NCBI RefSeq assembly: GCF_020595055.1
Contig: NZ_JAJDOO010000022.1
Location: 1-64,000 of the forward strand
Direction of reading: 5' to 3'
Source: Desulfosporosinus shakirovi
GTDB lineage: Bacteria > Bacillota > Desulfitobacteriia > Desulfitobacteriales > Desulfitobacteriaceae
Length of the DNA stretch: 64,000 nt
The position numbers were made by a program, and so were the translations under genes. Position 1 is the stretch's first letter. Each line of letters begins with the position of its first letter. Of the stretch, positions 34,835-43,024 are shown in pieces. The notes below the pieces were generated by a model. That model saw nothing but the letters and a program-made list of their open reading frames with translations. It ran no database searches and was not told the DNA's origin.

Positions 34835-35590
34835 ATGAAAAATGATGCGTTTAAATTGTATGAGAGTGACCTGCTGAGTCAGACCACAGGGGTTACTTTG
34901 AGACCGGGCGGGTTTGCTTTAACCGACCTGGGAATCGGAAAATGTGACTTGCTCCCGGGAGCACGGGTTCTGGATGTAGGATGCGGCAGCGGTGCAACGG
35001 TAGAACGTTTAGTTTCTCAGTATCAGCTCCAAGCTATTGGGTTGGATTCTTCAGAGGTATTGCTAGAGAGTGGAAAGAAGAGGAATCCGGACTTAAACCT
35101 GATACGAGGGCTGGGGGAAGACCTGCCCTTTCCGGTGAAACACATGGATGGGGTGTTGGCTGAATGTGCCTTGTCTGTGATGGAGGACCTGGATCAAGTC
35201 TTAAACGAAATTTTCAGGGTGCTTAAACCGAGGGGATGGTTGCTCGTAAATGATGTATATGCACGCAATCCTGAGGGTCTCCAAGGGCTTCGGGAGCTCA
35301 AAATTGACTCTTGTATCCGAAGAGCGTTACCCAGGGAGCAATTCGTTAATAAGCTTGTCGAACAGGGGTTTAAGATCGTTGATTGGACGGATCATACTAA
35401 CCTATTGACCCAACTGACGGTTGATCTAATCATGGCCCATGGCTCTATGACCCAGTTTTGGCTTAAGACCTCTTCATGTTCATGCTCTGGCGCAGATTCG
35501 GTTGAGCCTAGCCTGGTTCAGGTTGCGTTAAAGCAGGCGAAGATGGGATATTTTCAACTAATTGCCCAAAAGGATGATCACTGCAGTTAG
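34835..35590 (+). CDS. class I SAM methyltransferase, DVU_1556/TrsM type
   Basis: A 251-residue Rossmann methyltransferase. Motif I is VLDVGCGSGATVERL (residues ~46-60), the acidic end of strand 2 is GLDSS, motif II/III follows as GVLAECALSVM, and a substrate cap follows. The C-terminal region has a cysteine run, SSCSCSGADS, unusual for simple methyltransferases. In the Desulfovibrio cluster the homologous gene is always paired with the TrsS-like radical SAM gene, as here (13 bases apart). The methyl acceptor is unknown. No signal peptide. Start ATG 34835 closely follows the previous stop. Confidence 0.78.
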   Translation: MKNDAFKLYESDLLSQTTGVTLRPGGFALTDLGIGKCDLLPGARVLDVGCGSGATVERLVSQYQLQAIGLDSSEVLLESGKKRNPDLNLIRGLGEDLPFPVKHMDGVLAECALSVMEDLDQVLNEIFRVLKPRGWLLVNDVYARNPEGLQGLRELKIDSCIRRALPREQFVNKLVEQGFKIVDWTDHTNLLTQLTVDLIMAHGSMTQFWLKTSSCSCSGADSVEPSLVQVALKQAKMGYFQLIAQKDDHCS

Positions 35591-35603
35591 AGAGGGATAG
35601 CAT

Positions 35604-36953
35604 ATGGACATAATGGATAAATGTTTGATTACTACAGCCAAGAGTTCAGGTACCGAGAGTTTGTGTCCGGAATGTTTGCAGAGGATTCCAGCGCAAAGAG
35701 TGGCTCAGGGTGAAAAGGTTTATATGGTGAAACAATGCCCTGAACACGGGGAGTATCGAACTCTGCTTTGGCAGGGGAACCCTCAATGGGATTTATGGGT
35801 CAGACCAACGATTCCAACCCCTCCAAAGGAGTGTTTTACCCGGGTTGAAAAAGGCTGTCCTTTTGATTGCGGTTTATGTGAAGATCATTACAAGACCACT
35901 TGTACAGCTTTAATAGAAGTTACCCAGCGTTGTAATTTAAACTGCCGATTTTGTTTTGCTAATGCAGGAACTGAGCTCGACGAACCTTCCTTGGCCGTCA
36001 TAGAAGAGTGGTACAAAAACGTCCTTGCCGCCAGCGGTCCTGTCAATATCCAGTTATCCGGCGGTGAGCCAACCCTCAGAAACGACTTACCGGCAATACT
36101 GGAAATGGGAAAGACATTGGGTTTTAACTTCATCCAGCTTAACACCAATGGCTTGCGACTGGCGGAAGATCCTGGCTTTGTGGGCCGCTTGAAGGAAGCT
36201 GGACTTAGTTCCGTGTTTTTGCAATTTGACGGTACAGAGGATTCCATTTATGAGGCAATCAGGGGTCGCAGGCTCTTTGGGGTTAAAGCCAAGGCCATAG
36301 AGAACTGTGCTCAATATGGGATTGGGGTTGTGTTAGTACCTACCCTGATACCGGGGATAAACACTTATAATATCGGAGGAATCATCAAGTTTGCCTTGGA
36401 AAATCTTCCTGCAGTCCGAGGGGTGCACTTTCAGCCTGTCAGTTATTTCGGAAGGATTCCTAAAGAACCCCTGGATCAAGACCGGATCACACTCCCCGAA
36501 GTTATTCAAGCCATCGAGGAACAGACGGAGGGACTCATCAAGGCAGCCAACCTGAAACCCCACAATGGACGCTGCTCTTTTAGCGGCAACTTCACGAGAC
36601 AACAGGATGGCAGCTTGAAAGCAATTATCAATAATTCGTGCTGTGCCGGACCGGAGCGAGCGGATGAATTAGCCAGAAAAACACGAACCTTTGTGGCCAG
36701 GCAGTGGTCAGGAGCAGAAAAGTTAACAATTGAGTCTCCTGTTAATAACTCATGGGATAATCTAATCCAACAGCTAAAAACCTATGCTTTTTCCATCAGC
36801 GGTATGGCCTTTCAAGACGTGTGGAATCTGGATATTGACAGATTAAAGAATTGCTGCATACATGTGGTAAGCCCTGAAGGCAAGTTAATTCCTTTTTGCG
36901 CCTATAACCTCACGGATAAGTTTGGGCACTCAATTTATAGAAGGGAGAGATAG
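35604..36953 (+). CDS. trsS: radical SAM protein, TrsS type (cysteine form)
   Basis: A 449-residue radical SAM enzyme. The cluster motif C-x3-C-x2-C is Cys110, Cys114 and Cys117 (TQRCNLNCRFCFAN). It is preceded by a cysteine-rich N-terminal domain with Cys21/24/45 (CPECLQ...CPEHGEY) and Cys85/89/92 (GCPFDCGLC). The SAM-binding GGE is in IQLSGGEPTLRNDL. Late cysteines (NNSCCAG; NCCIHV; FCAYNL) suggest auxiliary metal or redox centres. Homologues in some organisms are reported as selenoproteins; this frame has no in-frame TGA and uses cysteine throughout. N-terminal zinc-knuckle-like domains of this type occur in tetraether synthase-like enzymes too, so substrate is open. It lies between the methyltransferase and the CoA ligase genes, with only a few bases between. 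Confidence 0.8.
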   Translation: MDIMDKCLITTAKSSGTESLCPECLQRIPAQRVAQGEKVYMVKQCPEHGEYRTLLWQGNPQWDLWVRPTIPTPPKECFTRVEKGCPFDCGLCEDHYKTTCTALIEVTQRCNLNCRFCFANAGTELDEPSLAVIEEWYKNVLAASGPVNIQLSGGEPTLRNDLPAILEMGKTLGFNFIQLNTNGLRLAEDPGFVGRLKEAGLSSVFLQFDGTEDSIYEAIRGRRLFGVKAKAIENCAQYGIGVVLVPTLIPGINTYNIGGIIKFALENLPAVRGVHFQPVSYFGRIPKEPLDQDRITLPEVIQAIEEQTEGLIKAANLKPHNGRCSFSGNFTRQQDGSLKAIINNSCCAGPERADELARKTRTFVARQWSGAEKLTIESPVNNSWDNLIQQLKTYAFSISGMAFQDVWNLDIDRLKNCCIHVVSPEGKLIPFCAYNLTDKFGHSIYRRER

Positions 36954-36955
36954 GT

Positions 36956-38299
36956 TTGGGCATCAAAACCACCTCCCTGGAGGGTTGGATAAAGCACAAG
37001 ATTACCGGAGAAAGTTCAGGTGTCTTAACCCGAAAGTTGATTGAGGGCTATCAGTTGGGTAAACTTCAAGAAACACTTGACTTGGTAACCAGTAAAAGTC
37101 GATTTTATCAACGTTTGTACTCAGGAATAGATTGTAAGCTGTCAAGTTTACAAGATATGTTAAAACTGCCCTTTACTTCAGCCGAAGATTTAAAGGATAA
37201 TCCTCTCAACTTCTTGTGTGTTCCTCAAAATGACATCGACAGGATCGTCACTTTGCAAAGTGCCGGTACCACGGGTAAACCCAAACGTCTGTTCTTTACT
37301 GAGGCGGATCAAGAATTGACCATCGATTTTTTTCAACATGGCATGTTAACCTTGGTAAAGCCCGAGGACAGGGTTTTGATAATGTTACCTGGAGATACAC
37401 CGGGAAGTGTCGGGGATTTATTGCGTATAGGTTTAAAAAGAGCAGGAGCAACAGGATTTGCCCATGGTCTGGTTACGAATCCAGAGTCCATCCTGGCACA
37501 AATTAAACGGGACAATATCAACGTATTAGTAGGGATACCTACTCAAGTATTGAGTTTAGCGAGGTATAAAGATTCCCAGGGCAACACTCCCTCTTTGAGT
37601 TTGAGAAATGTTTTATTAAGTACAGACCATGTACCTTGGGCTATTGTGCAAGAACTCGAAAGGGCATGGGGGTGTAAGGTGTTTAATCACTATGGCATGA
37701 CTGAGATGGGGTTGGGAGGCGGGCTGGAATGTGAGGGCTTCTGTGGTTACCACCTCAGGGAAGCAGACCTCTTTATCGAAATCATCGATCCCAGTTCAGG
37801 GCTGCCGGTTGTGGATGGGCAACTGGGTGAGATAGTCTTTAGCACTTTAACCAGGTCAGCTATGCCTTTAATTCGTTATCGTACGGGTGATATTTCTAGG
37901 TTTCTGATAGGCCCTTGTACCTGCCACACGGTACTAAAGCGACTGGAACGAATAAAGTCCAGAGAAAAGGTTTATCTGACTTCAGCCGATTTCTTAACCA
38001 TGGCAGACTTTGATGAGGTTTTGTTTGCCCTTGATAACGTTCTTGATTTTGAGGTGTCCCTAACAGAGAGTCTGCTAGAAAAAGCAAACTGCTTACAACT
38101 CGATATTCAGCTAAAGGGACCTGTTTCATTAGAAGCGAAAAGAAACGTTCAACTGGCTTTAGATAAAATCCCTGTACTAAGGGGTGCCAGACAGAGCGGA
38201 AGTTTGAGGGTGCTCATTTATCTATTCTCAAGCGCTAAAGTGACAGCTAGAAAAAGTACAGCTAAACGACAGATTCAAGACAAGAGAGGGAGTGCCTAA
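36956..38299 (+). CDS. AMP-dependent CoA ligase, DVU_1553 type (phenylacetate-CoA ligase-like)
   Basis: A 447-residue adenylate-forming enzyme of the PaaK branch. The ATP loop is LQSAGTTGKPKRLFF (residues ~100-114), the later A5 motif is NHYGMTEMGLGGG, and the hinge region contains VIRYRTGD-like PLIRYRTGDISRF. It starts at TTG 36956 with GGGAGAGA upstream, just after the radical SAM stop. A CoA ligase directly behind an aldehyde oxidoreductase fits activation of the acid product to a CoA thioester, linking aldehyde oxidation to energy or carbon metabolism (inference). The preferred acid cannot be read; the PaaK resemblance hints at an aryl or arylacetic acid. Confidence 0.82.
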   Translation: MGIKTTSLEGWIKHKITGESSGVLTRKLIEGYQLGKLQETLDLVTSKSRFYQRLYSGIDCKLSSLQDMLKLPFTSAEDLKDNPLNFLCVPQNDIDRIVTLQSAGTTGKPKRLFFTEADQELTIDFFQHGMLTLVKPEDRVLIMLPGDTPGSVGDLLRIGLKRAGATGFAHGLVTNPESILAQIKRDNINVLVGIPTQVLSLARYKDSQGNTPSLSLRNVLLSTDHVPWAIVQELERAWGCKVFNHYGMTEMGLGGGLECEGFCGYHLREADLFIEIIDPSSGLPVVDGQLGEIVFSTLTRSAMPLIRYRTGDISRFLIGPCTCHTVLKRLERIKSREKVYLTSADFLTMADFDEVLFALDNVLDFEVSLTESLLEKANCLQLDIQLKGPVSLEAKRNVQLALDKIPVLRGARQSGSLRVLIYLFSSAKVTARKSTAKRQIQDKRGSA

Positions 38300-39464
38300 A
38301 TTGCTGGCTGAACCAGAGAACAAACCAGGTGAGGATTTCTTAGCAGCGATCATAGTTGCCGCAGGATACTCTTTTCGAATGAAACGCTTTAAACCACTTT
38401 TATCCTTGGGGGGAGACACGGTCTTAGAGAAAGCTGTCAATAGTTTTCTAAAGAGCAGGATTAAGGATATCCGAGTGGTGGTTGGGCATCGGGCCAATGA
38501 ATTGTATCCAGTCTTAGATAGATTAGGAGTACAGACCATTGTTAACCCCAATTTTTCGGAAGGAATGTTTTCCTCAATAATTGCGGGCGTTAAAAGTTTG
38601 TTGCCAACGGTCAAAGGATTTTTCCTATTACCCGTCGATAATCCCATCGTGAACAGGGAGACTTTGGAAAAGCTTCAGAGCACGTTTTTCACAACGGAGT
38701 TCGGCATTATCTATCCAACTTATCGGGGAATGAGGGGACATCCCCCCTTAATTTCCAGCCGCTATGTGAAAAAGGCAATATCTTGGGATAAACCGGGGGG
38801 AATGAGAGCTTTATTGGAACAGTATGAACATGATGCCATCAATGTTGAGGTTGAGGATCCGGGTATTTTGCTCGATATGGATACACCGGAGGACTACAGG
38901 CAGATGCTGAAGTACTGTGGCTATACCGATACCCGGGTCCCCACAGAAGAAGAGTGTTATTCAATCTTGAAAAATGCTGACACGCCAGTAAAGGTCTTTA
39001 ATCATTGCAAGCAGGTAGCTGAGTTAAGCAGTGCCATGGGAAGCCATTTAATCAGGTCCGGAAGTAATCTGGACCTCGAATTAATCAGGGCAGCTGCCCT
39101 GCTACATGACTTGGCCAAAGGTGAACCTCACCATGCCCAAGTTGGAGCCAAAATGCTCGTCAATTATCCAAAGGTAGCAGAAATCGTTGCAGAACATACG
39201 GATATTTGTCTGAACCCAGGTGATTCATCCATAACAGAAAAAGAAATCGTCTATTTGGCTGATAAGCTTGTCATAGATGACCGGATTATTTCTCTCCAGG
39301 CTAGATTCTCCGGCCCCATAGAGCAGTATAAGAACGATCAAGAGGTAACGGAGAAAATTAGGCAACGCTTGATTAACGCCGAAAGAATCCAGACAAGAAT
39401 AGAACAAATTATTAAGATACCTTTACATGAAATAAGGAAGGTTGATCTGGGGGGACAAGGCTAA
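38292..39464 (+). CDS. MobA/MocA-like nucleotidyltransferase fused to an HD domain, DVU_1551 type
   Basis: 390 residues from GTG 38292 (AGAGAGGGA upstream, overlapping the ligase stop by 8 bases). Residues ~15-200 are a MocA-type transferase: AAIIVAAGYSFRMKRFKPLL (nucleotide loop), LLPVDNPIV and MRGHPPLI. Residues ~235-390 form an HD phosphohydrolase-like domain (FNHCKQVAELS, ALLHDLAKGEPHH). MocA enzymes attach CMP to molybdopterin to give the cytosine dinucleotide cofactor used by xanthine oxidase-family enzymes such as the Mop protein upstream. The HD domain might hydrolyse the cofactor or a nucleotide by-product. The fusion is a recurring member of this cluster. Confidence 0.82.
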   Translation: MPKLLAEPENKPGEDFLAAIIVAAGYSFRMKRFKPLLSLGGDTVLEKAVNSFLKSRIKDIRVVVGHRANELYPVLDRLGVQTIVNPNFSEGMFSSIIAGVKSLLPTVKGFFLLPVDNPIVNRETLEKLQSTFFTTEFGIIYPTYRGMRGHPPLISSRYVKKAISWDKPGGMRALLEQYEHDAINVEVEDPGILLDMDTPEDYRQMLKYCGYTDTRVPTEEECYSILKNADTPVKVFNHCKQVAELSSAMGSHLIRSGSNLDLELIRAAALLHDLAKGEPHHAQVGAKMLVNYPKVAEIVAEHTDICLNPGDSSITEKEIVYLADKLVIDDRIISLQARFSGPIEQYKNDQEVTEKIRQRLINAERIQTRIEQIIKIPLHEIRKVDLGGQG

Positions 39465-40576
39465 TGGAAAAGGAAATATACCAAGGACTTAAAAAAGCGA
39501 GTGACAAAAATTTGGATGTGGCTCTGATTACAATTATAAGTGTGCTGGGGTCAACTCCCCGTAAGCCTGGCGCTAAAATGTTAGTGTTTGCTGACGGAAC
39601 GACTGTGGGAACCATCGGCGGAGGATGTGGAGAAGCAGAGGGGCGGCGGGAGGCTCTTAATGTTTTAGCATCTCACGCTCCAAAAGTTCATTATTTGAAT
39701 ATGACCGCAGACATTGCCCAGGAGGAGGGAATGGTTTGTGGGGGGATTATGGGATTGTTCATTGAATATTTAGGTTCTCATAGCCCGGTGGAACAGGTCA
39801 CTCTCATGAAGGATTATCTGTCAGCTGTCGATGAGGCTGCAAATCCTGTTCTTGTAACGGTGATTGAGGCAACTGAAGGGCGATTAGCAGGAAAGAAAAT
39901 GTTCGTTAAGGATAACCGGAAGGTAACAGGTGATCTGGGTTTAGAAGAACTCACGAGAGTGGGACTGGAGAGCATCAAATTAGGGGGTAAACGGTGTCAG
40001 CCTCTCTTAGTTAGTTTAGATTCTGAGTTTGAGCCCTGTGATACCACCGTAAACAAAGCAACATTCCGTTTTTTGGTGGAGACCCCGACTACGGTTGTCC
40101 AATTGCTAATTTTAGGAGCAGGCCATATTGCACTTCCCCTCGCCACCATGGCCAAAATCGTTGGCTATGAGGTTACAGTGGTTGATGATCGTCGATCCTT
40201 TGCCAATTCAAATCGTTTTCCTACAGCTGATAGAATCATATGCGATGATTTTGAAGGTGCCTTAGATGAAATAACGATCAATCCGCAAACTTTTGTCGTC
40301 ATTATTACTCGTGGGCATCGTTATGACAAAATGTGTCTGTGCAAAGTAATTAATCAGTCAGCTTCCTATATTGGCATGATCGGCAGCCGGAAGAGAGTTA
40401 AAGCCTTGCTTGCAGAATTAGAGGAAGAAGGGATTTCCGGTGAAGCCTTACAAAGGCTGTATTCACCAATCGGTCTAAAAATTGGGGCGGAAACTCCGGA
40501 AGAATTAGCCGTAAGCATTCTTAGTGAGCTGATTAAGGTTCAGCGGGAGTCGAATCAGAACGGTAAACTAAAATGA
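39464..40576 (+). CDS. xdhC: XdhC-family cofactor maturation chaperone (copy 1)
   Basis: A 370-residue XdhC/CoxI protein. The N-terminal domain reads VLGSTPRKPGAKMLV...GTIGGGCGEAEGRREAL and EEGMVCGGIM. The C-terminal Rossmann part has LLILGAGHIALPLA, VVDDRRSFAN and YIGMIGSRKRVKALL. XdhC binds the molybdenum cofactor, protects it and promotes its sulfuration before insertion into xanthine oxidase-family enzymes. The ATG overlaps the TAA of the MocA-HD gene, so supply of CMP-cofactor and its delivery are coupled. A close paralogue lies at 44312-45409. Confidence 0.9.
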   Translation: MEKEIYQGLKKASDKNLDVALITIISVLGSTPRKPGAKMLVFADGTTVGTIGGGCGEAEGRREALNVLASHAPKVHYLNMTADIAQEEGMVCGGIMGLFIEYLGSHSPVEQVTLMKDYLSAVDEAANPVLVTVIEATEGRLAGKKMFVKDNRKVTGDLGLEELTRVGLESIKLGGKRCQPLLVSLDSEFEPCDTTVNKATFRFLVETPTTVVQLLILGAGHIALPLATMAKIVGYEVTVVDDRRSFANSNRFPTADRIICDDFEGALDEITINPQTFVVIITRGHRYDKMCLCKVINQSASYIGMIGSRKRVKALLAELEEEGISGEALQRLYSPIGLKIGAETPEELAVSILSELIKVQRESNQNGKLK

Positions 40577-40588
40577 GCATAAAAAAGC

Positions 40589-41212
40589 ATGGTTAGAAAG
40601 CTTATTTATTTAGTCAGACACGGGGATATCGGACTAGAAAAGGAGAAACGCTATATTGGACAGTCTGATCTGCCCTTAAGTACCCTTGGCCGTGAACAAG
40701 CCGTCCTATTGAAGAAAATATTTAGCCGAGTACCTATAGATAACATATATTGCAGTGATTTATTAAGAGCCCAACAAACTGCGGAGATCATTGCCTCTGT
40801 CCACCCTATCATTCCTACTACTTGTGCGGAGTTGCGGGAATTGCATATGGGCGATTGGGAGGGAAAATCCTTTGCCGAAATTAAAGCTAGGTATCCTGAA
40901 GAATTCAAAGAACGTGGTGAGGATATCGTGAATTACAGCCTACCCAACGGAGAAAGCTTTGCTGACTGCCATAAAAGAGTGATACCAGCCTTTGAGAGAC
41001 TTACCCAATCGAATGAAAGGACAATTTTAATTGTTGGGCATGCAGGGGTAAATAGAGTAATTTTATGCCATATACTAGGGATGCCCTTAAATAAAGTTTT
41101 TCGACTTGAACAAAATTATGGTTGTGTTAATTTAATCACCAAGGAGGGTTTAAAGAACCGATTGAGTTGTCTAAACCTTATAATAAATCGAGATCTATAC
41201 AGAATGGATTAA
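40589..41212 (+). CDS. histidine phosphatase family protein (phosphoglycerate mutase-like)
   Basis: A 207-residue protein of the two-His phosphatase fold. The phosphohistidine motif is YLVRHGDIGLE at residues ~7-17, the second histidine is in ILIVGHAGVNRVI, and the acid/base region is ELREL HMGDWEGKS. Similarity is greatest to alpha-ribazole phosphatase and GpmB-type enzymes, but no cobalamin genes are nearby. The MocA/XdhC context suggests a phosphate or pyrophosphate substrate tied to cofactor nucleotide metabolism (inference). The ribosome site is weak. The stop codon lies inside a 38-bp perfect palindrome that probably ends the operon. Confidence 0.8.
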   Translation: MVRKLIYLVRHGDIGLEKEKRYIGQSDLPLSTLGREQAVLLKKIFSRVPIDNIYCSDLLRAQQTAEIIASVHPIIPTTCAELRELHMGDWEGKSFAEIKARYPEEFKERGEDIVNYSLPNGESFADCHKRVIPAFERLTQSNERTILIVGHAGVNRVILCHILGMPLNKVFRLEQNYGCVNLITKEGLKNRLSCLNLIINRDLYRMD

Positions 41213-41238
41213 ATTGTTCGAACAATTTAATCCATTCT
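41201..41238. repeat. 38-bp perfect palindrome over the phosphatase stop codon
   Basis: AGAATGGATTAAATTGTTC (41201-41219) is followed directly by its exact reverse complement (41220-41238). It includes the stop codon TAA 41210-41212. It could fold as a terminator hairpin (few Ts follow) or serve as a dyad protein site. Confidence 0.7.
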
Positions 41239-41439
41239 TAGTTTAAACATTGATTTGTTTAATCTGTAGGGTGAAAGCAAAAGTGTTCCAAAATTTAACT
41301 GTGTTCCGAGCAAAGTGAGTTAAATTAGAACAGTAAATAGTTTTAATTTAGGATAAAATTAGGACTATTTTTAATAATACTCTTAAATACTCTTAAGAAT
41401 CAATGGTCAGGTCCTGTCAAAATTAAATATTCAGATTAT

Positions 41440-41455
41440 TGGCATGGGTCTTGCA
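41440..41455 (+). promoter_or_regulatory. sigma-54 (-24/-12) promoter of the alcohol dehydrogenase
   Basis: TGGCATGGGTCTTGCA, with GG at 41441-41442 and GC at 41453-41454, is a near-consensus element 50 bases before the gene. An inverted pair, TGTTCCAAAATTTAAC (about 41283-41298) and GTTAAATTAGAACA (about 41319-41332), lies ~110-160 bases upstream and may be the activator site. Confidence 0.85.
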
Positions 41456-41506
41456 ATACTCTAAAGACAAGCGTAACAAACGCCAAGAAGAAGGAGGCAA
41501 ACGAAT

Positions 41507-42670
41507 ATGTCAATTGTTCATCAAGTTTATGGGTATTTCATGCCTACAGTTAACCTTATGGGTGCTGGAGCAGCACAAGAAACAGGAAAGCAAGCAAAAT
41601 TACTGGGTGGAAAAAAAGTTCTGCTGGTGACCGATGCCTATCTCGAAAAAATAGGTATGGCTCAGGAAATTGCTGACATAATTGAAAAAGAAGGCGTCAA
41701 AGTTGTAATTTATGGTGGTGCTGAACCAAATCCGACGGATAAAAACGTACATGATGGGTTTGACATCTATACTAAAGAAGGGTGTGACCTGATCGTCTCA
41801 GTTGGCGGAGGATCTTCCCATGACTGTGCCAAGGGGATTGGCCTTGTTGCAGGTAATGGCGGGAAGATTAATGACTATGAAGGCGTAGATAAATCTCCCT
41901 TGCCTATGGCTCCAATGATTGCGATTAATACCACTGCCGGTACTGCCGCTGAAATGACGAGATTCTGTATTATCACGGATGCCGCACGACATATTAAAAT
42001 GGCTATCGTTGATTGGCATGTAACCCCTAATGTCTCGATTAATGATCCCTTGTTAATGATGAAACAACCTCCTAGTTTGACAGCTGCTACCGGAATGGAT
42101 GCGCTCACTCATGCGGTTGAGGCATATGTATCTACAGCCGCCACACCACTGACCGATTCTGCCGCCTTAATGGCATTTAAACTAATCCCCAGATATCTGC
42201 GTCGTGCTGTGGCAAATGGTGATGATTTTGAGGCTCGCGACAAAATGGCTTATGCCCAATTATTAGCTGGTATGGCCTTCAATAATGCTAGTTTAGGTTA
42301 TGTTCATGCAATGGCCCATCAACTAGGTGGATTCTATAATTTACCTCATGGGGTATGTAATGCAATTCTTCTTCCCCACGTCTCACGCTTTAATATGATC
42401 GGAAATCTCGATCGTTTTGCAGAGATCGCTGAGGCAATGGGAGAAAATGTTGATGGACTTTCTGTCAGGGATGCAGCAGAAAAATGCTTAACTGCAATTG
42501 CTACATTGTCTGCTGATGTTGGAATTCCTTCCGGGTTGAAAGAACTGAATGTCAAAGAAGAAGACTTTAAACTAATGGCTGGCAATGCCAAATTAGACGC
42601 TTGTCAATTCACCAATCCTCGTACTGCGACACTTGAACAAGTGATTCAAATCTATAAAAACGCTCTGTAA
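41507..42670 (+). CDS. iron-containing alcohol dehydrogenase
   Basis: A 387-residue group III alcohol dehydrogenase interconverting primary alcohols and aldehydes with NAD(P)H. The nucleotide-binding GGGSSHDCAKGI (residues ~97-108) and the iron-binding region with HALTHAVEAYVS and, further on, HAMAHQLGGFYNLPHGVCNA (His/Asp ligands) are complete. It starts at ATG 41507 behind GAAGGAGG and is single-gene, ending in a strong terminator. Its sigma-54 promoter matches those of the two aldehyde oxidoreductases, so the three probably act in one alcohol -> aldehyde -> acid route (inference). The length and motifs are normal for methanol/ethanol/1,3-propanediol-type members; the natural alcohol is not known. 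Confidence 0.93.
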   Translation: MSIVHQVYGYFMPTVNLMGAGAAQETGKQAKLLGGKKVLLVTDAYLEKIGMAQEIADIIEKEGVKVVIYGGAEPNPTDKNVHDGFDIYTKEGCDLIVSVGGGSSHDCAKGIGLVAGNGGKINDYEGVDKSPLPMAPMIAINTTAGTAAEMTRFCIITDAARHIKMAIVDWHVTPNVSINDPLLMMKQPPSLTAATGMDALTHAVEAYVSTAATPLTDSAALMAFKLIPRYLRRAVANGDDFEARDKMAYAQLLAGMAFNNASLGYVHAMAHQLGGFYNLPHGVCNAILLPHVSRFNMIGNLDRFAEIAEAMGENVDGLSVRDAAEKCLTAIATLSADVGIPSGLKELNVKEEDFKLMAGNAKLDACQFTNPRTATLEQVIQIYKNAL

Positions 42671-42702
42671 TTGGGAGTGTCTGATTAAATGAAATGAAAT
42701 AT

Positions 42703-42740
42703 AAAAAAGCTCGTTGGGGAATTCCTCAACGAGCTTTTTT
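42703..42740 (+). terminator. terminator of the alcohol dehydrogenase
   Basis: AAAAAAGCTCGTTGGGGA (42703-42720) pairs with TCCTCAACGAGCTTTTTT (42723-42740) with one G-U. The poly-T makes it strong; the poly-A side makes it usable in both directions. Confidence 0.92.
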
Positions 42741-42774
42741 GTATTGTGCGCCCTCCTATCCGATGGTCAGAAAG

Positions 42775-42971
42775 TATAATTTTTCAGCATATTTTCTGGA
42801 AAGTTCCTTCTCGCCATCACGACATCTTATCATCTATGGCGGTATACTAACCTCGAACATCCCTGTTCGAGTCTTGGCTACAGAGATGGATGTTCAGCTA
42901 CCCTTGGATAGCGCATAAATGCAACTAAGGCTATCTCCGCGCCTGCAGCTTAGCGGTAGCCTTAGTTTTCG
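42775..42971 (+). ncRNA. possible small structured RNA between two terminators
   Basis: A TATAAT (42775-42780) without a clear -35 is followed by two mutually exclusive 8-bp hairpins. CTCGAACA (42852-42859) can pair with TGTTCGAG (42864-42871). GAACATCC (42855-42862) can instead pair with GGATGTTC (42888-42895). A terminator-like stem then ends the stretch (42923-42971). No protein frame is convincing. It could equally be a decayed gene remnant. Confidence 0.25.
42923..42968 (+). terminator. second terminator-like hairpin
   Basis: AACTAAGGCTA (42923-42933) pairs with TAGCCTTAGTT (about 42957-42967), followed by TTTT. It stands just before the convergent MoeA-like gene. Confidence 0.55.
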
Positions 42972-43024
42972 TTAACATTATTTATATGCTCTTAAATACT
43001 TCAGCTTGTCGACATGCTTACTGA

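Noticed and set aside
35604-36953. Selenocysteine in the TrsS-like protein
   Set aside because: The frame contains no in-frame TGA; all expected positions are cysteine.
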